This document shows, piece after piece, positions 1 through 8,235 of a stretch of 64,000 bases of DNA. The translations under genes were made by a program, and so were the position numbers. Source of the stretch: Isoptericola sediminis. GTDB lineage: Bacteria; Actinomycetota; Actinomycetes; Actinomycetales; Cellulomonadaceae. The stretch covers positions 186,001-250,000 of the forward strand of contig NZ_JABFAJ010000003.1 in assembly GCF_013085345.1 (NCBI RefSeq), in the 5' to 3' direction. A model generated the notes under the pieces. The model was not told the origin of the DNA. It saw only the letters and a list, made by a program, of their open reading frames with translations, and ran no database searches. Position 1 is the stretch's first letter. Every line of letters begins with the position of its first letter.

Positions 1-1
1 C

Positions 2-427
2 GGGCGGGCCCTCATGCGGCGTCTGCGCGGACCGCACCACGGCCTGCCGACGGCCCGCATCACGCGGCGCGATCTCGCCGAGCGCGGCGTCACCTGGATC
101 GAGGAACGCGTCGAGGACGTCACCGCCGACGGCCGGCCGGTGCTCGCCGACGGCACCGCGGTGGACGTCGAGACGGTCGTGTGGTGCACCGGCTACGAGC
201 TCGACTACTCCTGGATCGAGCTGCCGGTCCTCGGCGACGACGGATGGCCCCGGGAGTACCGCGGCGTCGCGGACGACGTGCCGGGCCTGTACTTCTGCGG
301 GCTGGTCTTCCAGTGGTCGATGGCCTCGATGGTGCTCCCGGGCGTCGCCGCCGACGCCGCCTACGTCGCCGACCACATCGCCCACCGTGCCGCCCGGCCG
401 GCGTCGCGGTCCCTGGCGTCGGCGTGA
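2..427 (+). CDS. FAD/NAD(P)-dependent monooxygenase-like protein, C-terminal part (5' end outside window)
   Basis: The frame is open to the left window edge, so only about the last 141 codons are visible. The fragment contains a V-W-C-T-G-Y stretch, typical of the second nucleotide-binding region of flavin-containing monooxygenase-like oxidoreductases. It ends with a G-L-Y-F-C-G segment followed by Q-W-S, which resembles the C-terminal FAD-contacting part of such enzymes. Family knowledge suggests an NAD(P)H- and FAD-dependent oxidation of a small molecule; the substrate cannot be told. An internal ATG at 14 is probably not the true start because the frame continues upstream. The next gene is co-directional 60 bases downstream, apparently with its own promoter. 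Confidence 0.7.
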   Translation, partial: GRALMRRLRGPHHGLPTARITRRDLAERGVTWIEERVEDVTADGRPVLADGTAVDVETVVWCTGYELDYSWIELPVLGDDGWPREYRGVADDVPGLYFCGLVFQWSMASMVLPGVAADAAYVADHIAHRAARPASRSLASA

Positions 428-487
428 GCCGTCGCCCTGTCGAGGTGTCGGGGGCGGAGCTATCGTCGGGAGCAGGGATGATCTGCG

Positions 488-2116
488 ATGGGCGCACCGG
501 AGGACCTCGACCTCGCTCGCGCGGCCTACGAGCGGCGTGACTGGATCGCAGCCTACCGCCTGCTGAGCGCCCTCGACGACGACGCGTTGGTCGGCCCCGA
601 CTTCGTCGCTCTCGCCACCGCGGCCTACCTGGTGGGACGGCACGACGACGTCGTGCAGGCCCTGCACCGCGCCTACCGCTCCGCCGAGAAGGCCCGTGAC
701 CTGCGCGGGGCCGCACGGGCCGCGCTGTGGCTGACCACCGTCCTGGAGGACGCGGGAGAGCGAGCGGTCGCCCACGGCTGGCTGTCCCGGGCCGAGGGCC
801 TGCTCGGGCGGCTGGACGAGGACGTCGTCGAGCACGGGTACCTGCGCGAGCGCCAGACCTTCGCCCACCTGGCGCGCGGGGAGATCGCCGACGCCCTCGC
901 GCTCGCGCCGACCGTCACGGCCTACGGTCGACGGTTCGCCGACCCGGACCTCGCCGCGGCGGGGCTGGTCGTCGAGGGGCGGCTGCGGATCTACACCGGC
1001 GACGTGCCCGGTGGTCTCGCGCTCGTCGACGAGGCGATGGCGTCGGTCGTGGCCGGTGAGACCTCGCCGATCTACTCCGGCCTCGCCTTCTGCGCCGCGA
1101 TCGAGGCGTGCCAGGAGCTGTCCGACCTCGGACGCGCCGACGAGTGGACCCGGGCGATGTCGACGTGGTGCGACCGCCAGGCCGGCCTGGTGGCCTTCAC
1201 CGGTCAGTGCGCCGTGCACCGCGGCCAGCTGCTGCGCATGCACGGCGCGTTCCCGGACGCGGTGCGCGAGCTGGAGGACGCCGCCGCGCGGCACGGCACC
1301 GCCGGCGGGGGAGCGGCCGCCGGTCTCGCTCACTACGAGCGCGGCGAGGCGCTGCGTGTCCTCGGCCGGGAGGACGACGCCGCATCCGCCTACGACCGGG
1401 CGACCGGCCTCGGCCACCCGGGTCAGCCCGGCCGGGCGCTGCTGTGGCTCGCACGCGGCGAGACCGACGCCGCCGAGCGCGCGATCCGTGTGTCGCTCGC
1501 CGAGGCCGTCGACCCGGTGCGGCGCTCGGCCCTGCTCCCGGCCGCGGTCGAGATCCTGACCGCGGCGGGAGAGGTCGACGAGGCAGCGGGGCTCGCCGAC
1601 GAGATCCGTGCCACCGCCGACGAGTTCGGCAGCGTCGCCCTGGCCGCCGCCGGGGCGTACGCGACGGCATCCGTCGCTCTCGCCCGCGGCGACGCCGAAC
1701 GCGCGCTGGCCGCCGCCCGTCGGGCCGGGACGTCGTGGGGTGGTCTCGAGGCCCCCTACGAGTGCGCCCGGTGCCGCGTGCTGGTCGCGCGCGCCCTGCG
1801 AGCCCTGGGTGACGAGCGGTCGGCGCTCGCCGAGCTCGAGCCGGCCGCCCGGACCTTCGCCGAGCTGGGCGCGATGCCCGCCTCGGCCGAGGTGGCGGCG
1901 CTGCTGCCCGGGGAGGAGCGGCCCGGCGGTCTGAGCGCCCGGGAGGTCGAGGTGCTGTGCCTGGTCGCCGAGGGGTACACCAACGCCGAGATCGCGGCCG
2001 AGCTGGTGCTGTCGGTCAAGACCGTGGCGCGGCACCTGTCGAACATCTTCGCCAAGCTCGGCGTCGGGTCGCGCGCGGCGGCCGTCGCCTACGCCTACGA
2101 GCACCGCCTGGTGTGA
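488..2116 (+). CDS. LuxR-family regulator with long helical-repeat N-terminus
   Basis: The 542-residue protein has a classic C-terminal LuxR-type helix-turn-helix at residues 482-542 (starts L-S-A-R-E-V-E-V-L, with T-N-A-E-I-A and V-K-T-V-A-R-H-L). Residues 1 to about 470 are alanine-rich helical hairpins resembling TPR repeats (A-R-A-A-Y-E-R-R-D-W, A-Y-D-R-A-T-G-L). I see no Walker A P-loop, so this is not a full LAL/MalT-type ATPase, and there is no receiver domain. The likely role is a cytoplasmic transcription regulator whose repeats bind a protein or ligand; the target is unknown. A purine-rich stretch (468-477) lies about 10 bases before the ATG. Nothing downstream is co-directional until 5206, so it is probably monocistronic. 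Confidence 0.85.
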   Translation: MGAPEDLDLARAAYERRDWIAAYRLLSALDDDALVGPDFVALATAAYLVGRHDDVVQALHRAYRSAEKARDLRGAARAALWLTTVLEDAGERAVAHGWLSRAEGLLGRLDEDVVEHGYLRERQTFAHLARGEIADALALAPTVTAYGRRFADPDLAAAGLVVEGRLRIYTGDVPGGLALVDEAMASVVAGETSPIYSGLAFCAAIEACQELSDLGRADEWTRAMSTWCDRQAGLVAFTGQCAVHRGQLLRMHGAFPDAVRELEDAAARHGTAGGGAAAGLAHYERGEALRVLGREDDAASAYDRATGLGHPGQPGRALLWLARGETDAAERAIRVSLAEAVDPVRRSALLPAAVEILTAAGEVDEAAGLADEIRATADEFGSVALAAAGAYATASVALARGDAERALAAARRAGTSWGGLEAPYECARCRVLVARALRALGDERSALAELEPAARTFAELGAMPASAEVAALLPGEERPGGLSAREVEVLCLVAEGYTNAEIAAELVLSVKTVARHLSNIFAKLGVGSRAAAVAYAYEHRLV

Positions 2117-2127
2117 TCACGCCGGGA

Positions 2128-2385
2128 TCAGCGCTCGGTGCCGTCCCGCAGTCGCCGACGACGCTCCTGGTACTCCTCGTCGCTGAGTTCGCCGCGGGCG
2201 TACCGCTCGTCGAGGATCTCCTGCGCACGCCGGGGCGGGCGCCCGGGGGTCGGAGGAGGCACCTGCTCGTCGTGACGGGTCGAGCCGGCGCCACGCGCGA
2301 GCAGCACGATCAGCAGCACGACACCGATCACGACGATCGGCCAGGCGATCCACATCCATCCCATGCCCCATCCGTCGCCCATCAT
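2128..2385 (-). CDS. Small membrane protein with SHOCT domain
   Basis: This 85-residue protein has a Met/Trp/Gly-rich start (M-M-G-D-G-W-G-M-G-W), one membrane segment at about residues 12-29, and a C-terminal SHOCT motif (I-L-D-E-R-Y-A-R-G-E-L-S-D-E-E-Y) at about 53-75. SHOCT is a short oligomerisation-type domain often found at protein C-termini. A strong AGGAGG-like ribosome site precedes the ATG. It lies 22 bases downstream of the multicopper oxidase, and a second SHOCT membrane protein lies just upstream of that oxidase. The three therefore look like one unit. The Met-rich N-terminus could contact copper, but that is inference. Confidence 0.75.
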   Translation of the reverse strand: MMGDGWGMGWMWIAWPIVVIGVVLLIVLLARGAGSTRHDEQVPPPTPGRPPRRAQEILDERYARGELSDEEYQERRRRLRDGTER

Positions 2386-2407
2386 GGCTGTCTCCCTCCT
2401 GTCGGCG

Positions 2408-3871
2408 TCACCGCGCGGTGACGACGCCCATCATTCCCAGGTCCTCGTGATCGAGGATGTGGCAGTGGTACACGGTGCGTCCGCCGAAGTCCTCGAACGG
2501 CACCCGCACGGTCACGCTCTGCCCGGCGGGGACGTCGACCACGTCGAGCCAGAGCGGGGCCGGGGGTTCGACGCCGCCGGTGCTGAGCACCTGCATCGGC
2601 CAGACGTGCAGGTGGAAGGGGTGGTTCATCGGGCTGTCGTTGACGATCGTCCACTCCTCGACCGTGCCCAGCCTCACCTGCCGGTCGACGCGCTCGGGGT
2701 CGAAGGTCCGCCCGTCGATGGTGAACCGGCCGCCGTCGCCGCCCATCATGCCGCCCATGCTCATCGCGAACCGGAGCGTGCGGCGCCCGTCGACCGGTGC
2801 GCCGCGCAGGTCGCGCGGCGCCGCGGCGGGCGGCACCGGGCCGAGGTCCGCCCCCGGCCCGGCGGCGACCGCGAGGTCGGCCACCACGACGGGGTCGTCG
2901 CCCCCGGCGCCCGTGCCCCCGCCCATCATCCGACCCATCGGTCCGCCGCGGTCGACCGGGGCGGCGACCAGCTCACCGGCGCCCTCGCGCATGTCCACGA
3001 CGAGGTCGAGGCGGTTGCCGGGGGCGAGCACGGCGTCGTCCAGCGACGGCATGCCCGTGGACCGCGGGCCGTCACGGCCGATCACCCGGACGCTCTGACC
3101 GGCCAGGCTCAGGTCCAGGTACCGCGAGGCACAGGCGTTGACGATCCGCCAGCGCTCGCGTTCCCCGGCCGCCGCCCGCAGGCGAGGGCGCCGCTGCCCG
3201 TTGACGAGGAGCAGCTCACCCTCACGCCCCATCATGCGCTCCGGCGCCGAGGGCGCCGCGACGGCTCCGGCGCCGTCCAGGGTGATGTCGGCGATCACCA
3301 GGGTGCGCTCGCGGGTGACGGGGAGCGCGTCGTCCTCCTCGACGACGATGGCGCCGTAGAGGCCCCCGAACAGCTGGTCCGCGACGGTGCCGTGGTGGTG
3401 CGGGTGGTACCAGTACGTCCCGGCCGGGTGATCGGCGGGCAGCGTGTACTCGTACTGCTGGGACCCGCCGGGCTCGACGGCGAGGAAGACGTTGTCCGCG
3501 GTGCCCTCGGGCGAGACGTGCAGGCCGTGCACGTGGAGGTTGGTCGTCTCGTCCGTGCTGTTGACGAGCTCGACGCGCACCGTGTCCCCGGCGCGCACCC
3601 GCAGGGTCGGACCGGGGACACCGCCGTTGTACCCCAGCGTGGTGGCCCGTCGTCCGGCGATCTCATGAGTCCCGCGGGCCGCCTCCAGCCGGACGTCGAG
3701 CACGCCGTCGGTGCTGCGCAGGACCTCGGGGGTGCGGAGGGTCTCGCCGGTGCTCCCCGGGAGGGTGCCGTCGGCGCTCAGCTCGCGCCACAGGCCGACG
3801 CCACCCGCGGCGGCGCTGACGAGCCCGAGCCCGCCGAGGGTCAACGCGATCCGTCGACTGATGGGTTCCAT
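2408..3871 (-). CDS. Multicopper oxidase, Tat-exported
   Basis: This 487-residue oxidase oxidises metals or organic substrates while reducing O2 to water at a type 2/type 3 copper cluster. All four copper motifs are visible: H-V-H-G (113-116), H-P-H-H-H-G (156-161), H-P-F-H-L-H (417-422) and H-C-H-I-L-D-H-E-D-L-G-M-M (469-481), the last supplying the type 1 Cys, His and Met. The N-terminus has a Tat signal (S-R-R-I-A-L-T-L, then a hydrophobic stretch to about 28), so it should be folded with copper before export. A Met/Gly-rich loop (about 290-360) resembles those of CueO-like cuprous oxidases. The start overlaps the upstream SHOCT gene's stop by one base (TGATG). Copper detoxification or laccase activity is likely; the substrate is unknown. 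Confidence 0.92.
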   Translation of the reverse strand: MEPISRRIALTLGGLGLVSAAAGGVGLWRELSADGTLPGSTGETLRTPEVLRSTDGVLDVRLEAARGTHEIAGRRATTLGYNGGVPGPTLRVRAGDTVRVELVNSTDETTNLHVHGLHVSPEGTADNVFLAVEPGGSQQYEYTLPADHPAGTYWYHPHHHGTVADQLFGGLYGAIVVEEDDALPVTRERTLVIADITLDGAGAVAAPSAPERMMGREGELLLVNGQRRPRLRAAAGERERWRIVNACASRYLDLSLAGQSVRVIGRDGPRSTGMPSLDDAVLAPGNRLDLVVDMREGAGELVAAPVDRGGPMGRMMGGGTGAGGDDPVVVADLAVAAGPGADLGPVPPAAAPRDLRGAPVDGRRTLRFAMSMGGMMGGDGGRFTIDGRTFDPERVDRQVRLGTVEEWTIVNDSPMNHPFHLHVWPMQVLSTGGVEPPAPLWLDVVDVPAGQSVTVRVPFEDFGGRTVYHCHILDHEDLGMMGVVTAR

Positions 3872-4113
3872 CAGCCCTCCAGGACCCGGCGCCGGTGGTC
3901 GTACTCCTCGGTGCTCAGCTCGCCGGCGGCGTACCGCTCGTCGAGGAGGCGCCGCGCGGCGGTGCGGGACGACCGCTCCGTCCGACGGGGCGGGCGACCG
4001 TCGTCACCGGCGGAACCGGGGTTCGGACGGATGCCGCCGACGAGCACGCGTACGCCGACGACGGCGAGGAGAGCGACACCGAGCACGAGCAGTGCCAGGT
4101 AGAGCCATGTCAT
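3871..4113 (-). CDS. Small membrane protein with SHOCT domain
   Basis: The 80-residue product has one N-terminal membrane helix (M-T-W-L-Y-L-A-L-L-V) and a C-terminal SHOCT motif (L-L-D-E-R-Y-A-A-G-E-L-S-T-E-E-Y). It is a close relative of the protein encoded at 2128-2385. I chose the ATG at 4113 because it begins directly at the membrane helix; the same frame is open to 4188. Its stop shares one base with the multicopper oxidase start, so the pair must be co-transcribed. Two SHOCT helices bracketing an exported oxidase suggest a membrane anchor or assembly role, but no function is known. Confidence 0.7.
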   Translation of the reverse strand: MTWLYLALLVLGVALLAVVGVRVLVGGIRPNPGSAGDDGRPPRRTERSSRTAARRLLDERYAAGELSTEEYDHRRRVLEG

Positions 4114-4211
4114 GGGCGCGTCGGCTCCGTGGTCGGGGGCAGGTTTCCGTATACCCCCCACCGTAACAATCGGGGCGTCGCGCCACACCCGTCACCGACG
4201 GGCGAGAGGGC

Positions 4212-4634
4212 TCACCCGCAGCTGTCGCAGACCCCCGTCGCGGGCAGGGCCATGAAGCACGACGGGCACACGGGGGTGGGCTTCTCCGGCTCGGGAGCCT
4301 TGCGAGGCGTGGCGGGCCGGGAGGCCGTCGTGCGGCGTGCGGTCGTCCGGGAGGACGGGGCACCCGTGACGTCGAACCCGCGCTTGCCCAGCAGGGTGCC
4401 CACGGCGACCTTGCCGCCGGTCATCTCCTCGGGCAGGGCGGCCCGGCCGGTGGCGTACCGGTGCGCGACGGCGAGCAGCGCCGTCGCGTCGTAGGCCTGG
4501 CCCTCGTGCGTCAGGGTGACGCCCGGGGTCGGGGTGAACCCGTAGACGCCGAGGAACGCCGCGGCGCCCCGGTCGTCGTGCTCGGCGATCGCCGAGAGCA
4601 CGTGCGTGCGCGTGACGGAGGAGAAGGTGGCCAT
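4212..4634 (-). CDS. Small cytosolic protein with C-terminal zinc ribbon
   Basis: This is a 140-residue protein. Residues 1-85 form a compact helical region (M-A-T-F-S-S-V-T-R-T-H-V-L-S-A-I) with repeated G-x-x-A/T pieces that I cannot assign. A basic Ala/Thr/Pro linker follows, then a C-terminal zinc ribbon: C-P-S-C, then C-D-S-C in the last residues. This layout is common in uncharacterised actinobacterial proteins. The ATG at 4634 is supported by TACGCT ending six bases upstream, the leaderless pattern of this window. It is transcribed alone, divergent from nothing close. No function can be assigned. Confidence 0.7.
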   Translation of the reverse strand: MATFSSVTRTHVLSAIAEHDDRGAAAFLGVYGFTPTPGVTLTHEGQAYDATALLAVAHRYATGRAALPEEMTGGKVAVGTLLGKRGFDVTGAPSSRTTARRTTASRPATPRKAPEPEKPTPVCPSCFMALPATGVCDSCG

Positions 4635-4640
4635 GGCTCG

Positions 4641-4646
4641 AGCGTA
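4641..4646 (-). promoter_or_regulatory. -10 box of leaderless promoter
   Basis: TACGCT on the minus strand, six bases before the ATG at 4634, with no Shine-Dalgarno sequence between. This fits a leaderless transcript. Confidence 0.6.
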
Positions 4647-4736
4647 GGTCACGACACCGTGCCGACCGGCCTCCGACCGGTGTGACGATGTTCCCACGGC
4701 GCCCGGGGGTCGACCGTCCCCGGGCGCCACCGCAGG

Positions 4737-5024
4737 TCACATGCAGGCGTCGATGGACAGCCCGAGCTCATCGGCGACGAACACCCCGAGGTCGGCCATG
4801 GTGGCGTCCTCGCCGAGCGCGGAGCGGGCCAGGTTGCGCAGCCCCACACGTGGGGTGGCGAACGACGACGAGTGCTCACCCATCATCTGCATCTGGGCGA
4901 ACACCGCCGAGGCCTGGCCCCAGCAGGACGGGTGCGGTCCGTGCCCCGCGGCGGCAGCCGGAGCGGCGGCCAGGGGAGCGGCGAGCAGCGCGAGCGTGGC
5001 AGCGCCGACAGCGAGCTTCTTCAT
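4737..5024 (-). CDS. Small secreted protein with two cysteines
   Basis: The 95-residue precursor has a Sec signal peptide (M-K-K-L, hydrophobic core to about residue 22, A-x-A-like cleavage near residue 26), leaving a mature protein of about 69 residues. The mature part has exactly two cysteines, near its start (residue 34, P-S-C-W) and near its end (residue 94, D-A-C-M), so one disulfide clamping the ends is plausible. The ATG at 5024 has an AGGAGG ribosome site; longer frames upstream lack one. I do not recognise the family. The gene stands alone between a cytosolic zinc-ribbon protein and a divergent membrane protein. Confidence 0.75.
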   Translation of the reverse strand: MKKLAVGAATLALLAAPLAAAPAAAAGHGPHPSCWGQASAVFAQMQMMGEHSSSFATPRVGLRNLARSALGEDATMADLGVFVADELGLSIDACM

Positions 5025-5205
5025 CTCGGAACCTCCTGGGGGTCGGGCGACCGGGCGGACTCGCCGTCGAGCCCGCTCCTGCGTCACCGGGTCGAACGTA
5101 GGCACGTCGGCGGGCGCACGCTCGCGGGGCGGCCCACGCCCGCGCGGACTTCACCCGGCGTCACGACGTCGCGCCCGACCGGCGCGACGATGAGATCGTG
5201 AGGTC

Positions 5206-5811
5206 GTGAGTCGATCCTCGGCGGTGACGGTGCTGGTCCTGCTCGGTGCCGCCCTGCTGTGCCTGGCCCTGGCCCCGCTGGCCGTCCCCGACTCCTACGA
5301 CGTCGTGCGGCACTCGGTGAGCGAGTCCGCGGGACAAGGGGTGCCGGGTGCCTGGGTGGCGCGCACGGGGTTCGTGCTGCTCGGGCTCGCGGTGCTGGTC
5401 GAGGCGGCGCGTGCGGGGGAGGCGTGGGGTCCGTGGGGGCGCGGCGCGCACGCGGTCTACGGCGCCGGGATGTTCGGTGTCGCGGTGTTCTCCCACAGCC
5501 CCTGGTACAGCGCCGCCTGGGACCGGGCCGAGGACACCCTGCACACGGTGGCGTCGACGACCGTCGGGTTCGCCTTCATGGTCGGGGTGCTGGCCGTGAC
5601 GATCCGCCGGGGACGTCGACCCGGCTGGATCCGCGTCCTGGACATCGTCGCGCTCGTGGCCGCCGTGGTCCTGCCGTTGACGATGCTGACCATGCCGTTC
5701 GTGGCGGGGGCGGCCCAGCGACTGCTCTTCGCCATCGGCCTCACCTGGTACGGCGTCGAGGCCGTGCGGCTCGCCCGCCCCGACGCGCCCGGCAGGTACC
5801 GGGAGCTGTGA
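5206..5811 (+). CDS. DUF998-like integral membrane protein
   Basis: This 201-residue protein is almost entirely hydrophobic, with five to six predicted membrane helices (about 7-25, 50-67, 80-95, 115-135, 145-165, 170-187). The N-terminal D-S-Y-D-V-V-R-H-S-V-S-E segment after the first helix is characteristic of the DUF998 family, whose function is unknown. The start is a GTG. The gene is divergent from the secreted protein gene (181-base gap) and its 3' end converges on the dehydrogenase gene at 5824. No substrate or partner can be inferred. Confidence 0.65.
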   Translation: MSRSSAVTVLVLLGAALLCLALAPLAVPDSYDVVRHSVSESAGQGVPGAWVARTGFVLLGLAVLVEAARAGEAWGPWGRGAHAVYGAGMFGVAVFSHSPWYSAAWDRAEDTLHTVASTTVGFAFMVGVLAVTIRRGRRPGWIRVLDIVALVAAVVLPLTMLTMPFVAGAAQRLLFAIGLTWYGVEAVRLARPDAPGRYREL

Positions 5812-5823
5812 CGCCCCGGGGTC

Positions 5824-6744
5824 TCAGTACCCGGTCCGGGGATCGACGACACCCACCAACGGCTCGTCCCGCACGAAGCGGTGCAGGTTCTCCTCGACCC
5901 GTCGGCGCAGCAGCGGTTCGACCATCTCCGGGGTGTCGGCCGTGTGGGGTGTCACCAGGGCGTTCGGCAGCTCCCACAGCGGGTGCCCCGGCGGCAGCGG
6001 CTCGGGATCGGTGACGTCCAGCCCCGCGGCCCCGACCTGACCCGACCGCAGGGCGGCCACGAGCGCGTCGGTGTCGATCAGCGCGCCACGGGCCACGTTG
6101 ACCAGCACGGCGCCGGGCCGCAGCGCCGCGAGCTCGGCGGCCCCGATCATCGCCCGGGTGCGGTCCGTGAGGGCGGCGGCGAGCACGACGACGTCCGCCC
6201 GCCCGAGCTCGTCCCGCAACCCCTCGGTGGTCACGACCCGGGCGCCGTCGACCGGCTCCGGGCGGCGGCGCACCACGACCGCATGGGTGCGGAACGGCCC
6301 CAGCAGCTCCAGGAAGGACCGGGCGATCCCGCCGGCCCCGACCACGAGCACCTCGGCCTCGTAGAGCGTCCGGCCGAACTCCGGCCCCCACGAGCGGGTG
6401 CGGGCCCGCTCGGGCAGGCGGCGCAGCGCGGCGAGCGTCAGGGCGAGGGCGTGCTCGGCCACGGGCTCCGCGAAGGACCCCTTGGCCGAGGTCCACGTGC
6501 GGGTCGAGTCGATGAGACCGGCCTCCAGGCCGGCGTCGACACCGGCGGAGGGGAGCTGGACCCACCGGGCCTCGGGCGCCGCCGACAGCGCCGGGCCGAG
6601 CCCGTCCACACCCAGGGGCCCGAACCACAGCAGCCCCTCGGTCTCGGCGCCGAGCGGCACGAGCCGGGCCCCGGCCGCGGCGACGGCGTCGGGCACCCAG
6701 TCCGGAGCCTGGGGGGCAGCACTGATCGCGGGACGTGACGTCAT
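5824..6744 (-). CDS. D-isomer-specific 2-hydroxyacid dehydrogenase
   Basis: This 306-residue NAD(P)-dependent enzyme interconverts 2-hydroxy and 2-keto acids. The Rossmann fingerprint V-V-G-A-G-G-I-A lies at about 134-141. The catalytic triad is visible as Arg in V-N-V-A-R-G-A, Glu in T-D-P-E-P-L, and His in T-P-H-T-A-D. The N-terminal half of the split catalytic domain is shorter than in phosphoglycerate dehydrogenase and there is no ACT domain. A catabolic or glyoxylate/hydroxypyruvate reductase-like role is therefore likelier than serine synthesis. The ATG at 6744 has a GAAAGG ribosome site. It lies 61 bases downstream of the carboxylesterase gene on the same strand and may be co-transcribed with it. 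Confidence 0.85.
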   Translation of the reverse strand: MTSRPAISAAPQAPDWVPDAVAAAGARLVPLGAETEGLLWFGPLGVDGLGPALSAAPEARWVQLPSAGVDAGLEAGLIDSTRTWTSAKGSFAEPVAEHALALTLAALRRLPERARTRSWGPEFGRTLYEAEVLVVGAGGIARSFLELLGPFRTHAVVVRRRPEPVDGARVVTTEGLRDELGRADVVVLAAALTDRTRAMIGAAELAALRPGAVLVNVARGALIDTDALVAALRSGQVGAAGLDVTDPEPLPPGHPLWELPNALVTPHTADTPEMVEPLLRRRVEENLHRFVRDEPLVGVVDPRTGY

Positions 6745-6805
6745 GGGGGCCTTTCGGTGCGGGGAAGGTGGTGCAGGAGGGCGGCGGCCGGACCCGCGCC
6801 TGTCG

Positions 6806-8155
6806 TCAGTCGACGCGCAGCAGGCCCGGGATGTCCGTGGGTGGGCGGCCCGTCCGGGCGAACTGGGCCCAGGCGCCGCGCAGCAGCCGACCGCTGGCGA
6901 CGAGCTCTGCGTCGTCGCGGCCGGCCACGACCGGCACGCCGCGCCAGCTCTCCGGGTCCCCGAGCAGCAGGGGCAGCTCGGTGGCGTGCGCCGCGCGCAG
7001 CGGGTGCTCGGTCGGGCCGCCGAGGAAGGTGTAGCGCGCCGCACGGCCGCCGGCACGCCGGTGCCGTTCGACGAACTGGTCGACCGCGCGGCCGTAGACG
7101 GCGCGGGTCAACCCGTGCCCGACGCCCTCGCGCAGCGCCGGTCCCACGGCGGGCACCATGGTGCGGGGCAGGACCCCCTCGACGAACAGTGCCGTCTCGC
7201 GCGCGTTCGTCCCGATCAGCAGGTCGACGTCCGGCGCGACGCGGCTCCACGCCGCCTCGAGGTGCTCCTCGGGAGGCACGGGAGGGTAGCCGTGCTGGGG
7301 ACCGAAGGGCATCGCCGCCCGGAGCCCGTACCGGGGCAGCACACGGCGCACGGCCCGTCGCTGGGCGGCGAGGAGCTCGTCCAGATCGGCGTCGTCGGGC
7401 ACGCCGCGGACCTCGGCCGCCATCGTGGCGGCCATCTGCGCGCGGCGCCGGGAGATCCCCAGCGGCGGGCTCTGCACCACGGCGCGCCGGAACAGTCCCG
7501 CGGCGCCGTCGGCGACCATGAGCCGGGTGATCGCGTCGGCGCCCGCGGACTCGCCCATGACGGTCACCGACGCCGGGTCGCCGCCGAACGCCTCGGCGTT
7601 GCGGGCCACCCAGCGCAGCGCGGACAGCATGTCCCGCAGGCCGAGGTTGGCGGGGCGGCCGTCGTCGCCGAGGAACCCCAGGACCCCCAGCCGGTAGGTC
7701 ACCGCGACCACGACGACCCGGTGCTCGCGCACGAGCGCCGACGGGTCGTAGCTGATGGCGTCCCCGGCGCCCGAGACGTAGGACCCCCCGTGGATCCAGA
7801 CGATCACCGGCAAGCCCTCTCCCGGGCGCACGTCCGCCGGGGCGGTCACCGTCAGGCGCAGGCAGTCCTCCGACGGGGGCAGCGGGCGCGCCGAGTCCGG
7901 CCCGAAGACGTCCAGACCGATCGGGTCGGGGTTCTGCGGCGACGACGGCGAGAACCCGGTGGCATCCACCGTCCCGGCGGCCGGCGGCTCGTCCACGGGC
8001 GGCGAGAACCTCGCGGCACGGGCGTAGCGGATCCCACCGGCGCGCAGCACGTCGCCGCCGACGCTCGCCCGGAACCTGCCTGCCGGGGCGTCCACGACGC
8101 GGTCGTCCCGGTCGTGCCGTGCCGTGGCCGTCGTGTCCGTCGTCCGGTGTCTCAT
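6806..8155 (-). CDS. Type B carboxylesterase
   Basis: This 449-residue alpha/beta hydrolase of the carboxylesterase type B family hydrolyses carboxylic esters. The oxyanion-hole segment I-W-I-H-G-G-S and the nucleophile elbow G-E-S-A-G-A are clear. The likely catalytic His is in the A-H-A-T-E-L-P-L-L-L-G segment near residue 375, matching the family's H-x-x-D/E-L-P pattern. It is shorter than the usual 500-550 residues and has no signal peptide, so it should be cytosolic. The ATG at 8155 is chosen for its GGAGGTGG ribosome site; a GTG three codons earlier lies inside that site. It is divergent from the aldo/keto reductase gene. Confidence 0.85.
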   Translation of the reverse strand: MRHRTTDTTATARHDRDDRVVDAPAGRFRASVGGDVLRAGGIRYARAARFSPPVDEPPAAGTVDATGFSPSSPQNPDPIGLDVFGPDSARPLPPSEDCLRLTVTAPADVRPGEGLPVIVWIHGGSYVSGAGDAISYDPSALVREHRVVVVAVTYRLGVLGFLGDDGRPANLGLRDMLSALRWVARNAEAFGGDPASVTVMGESAGADAITRLMVADGAAGLFRRAVVQSPPLGISRRRAQMAATMAAEVRGVPDDADLDELLAAQRRAVRRVLPRYGLRAAMPFGPQHGYPPVPPEEHLEAAWSRVAPDVDLLIGTNARETALFVEGVLPRTMVPAVGPALREGVGHGLTRAVYGRAVDQFVERHRRAGGRAARYTFLGGPTEHPLRAAHATELPLLLGDPESWRGVPVVAGRDDAELVASGRLLRGAWAQFARTGRPPTDIPGLLRVD

Positions 8156-8235
8156 GTGCTCCACCTCCGCCGCCGCCCCGGGTCCCGTCGGGCCGACGCC
8201 GGAATGCGCGCGGCCCCTCCTCGATTGTCTCCCGT

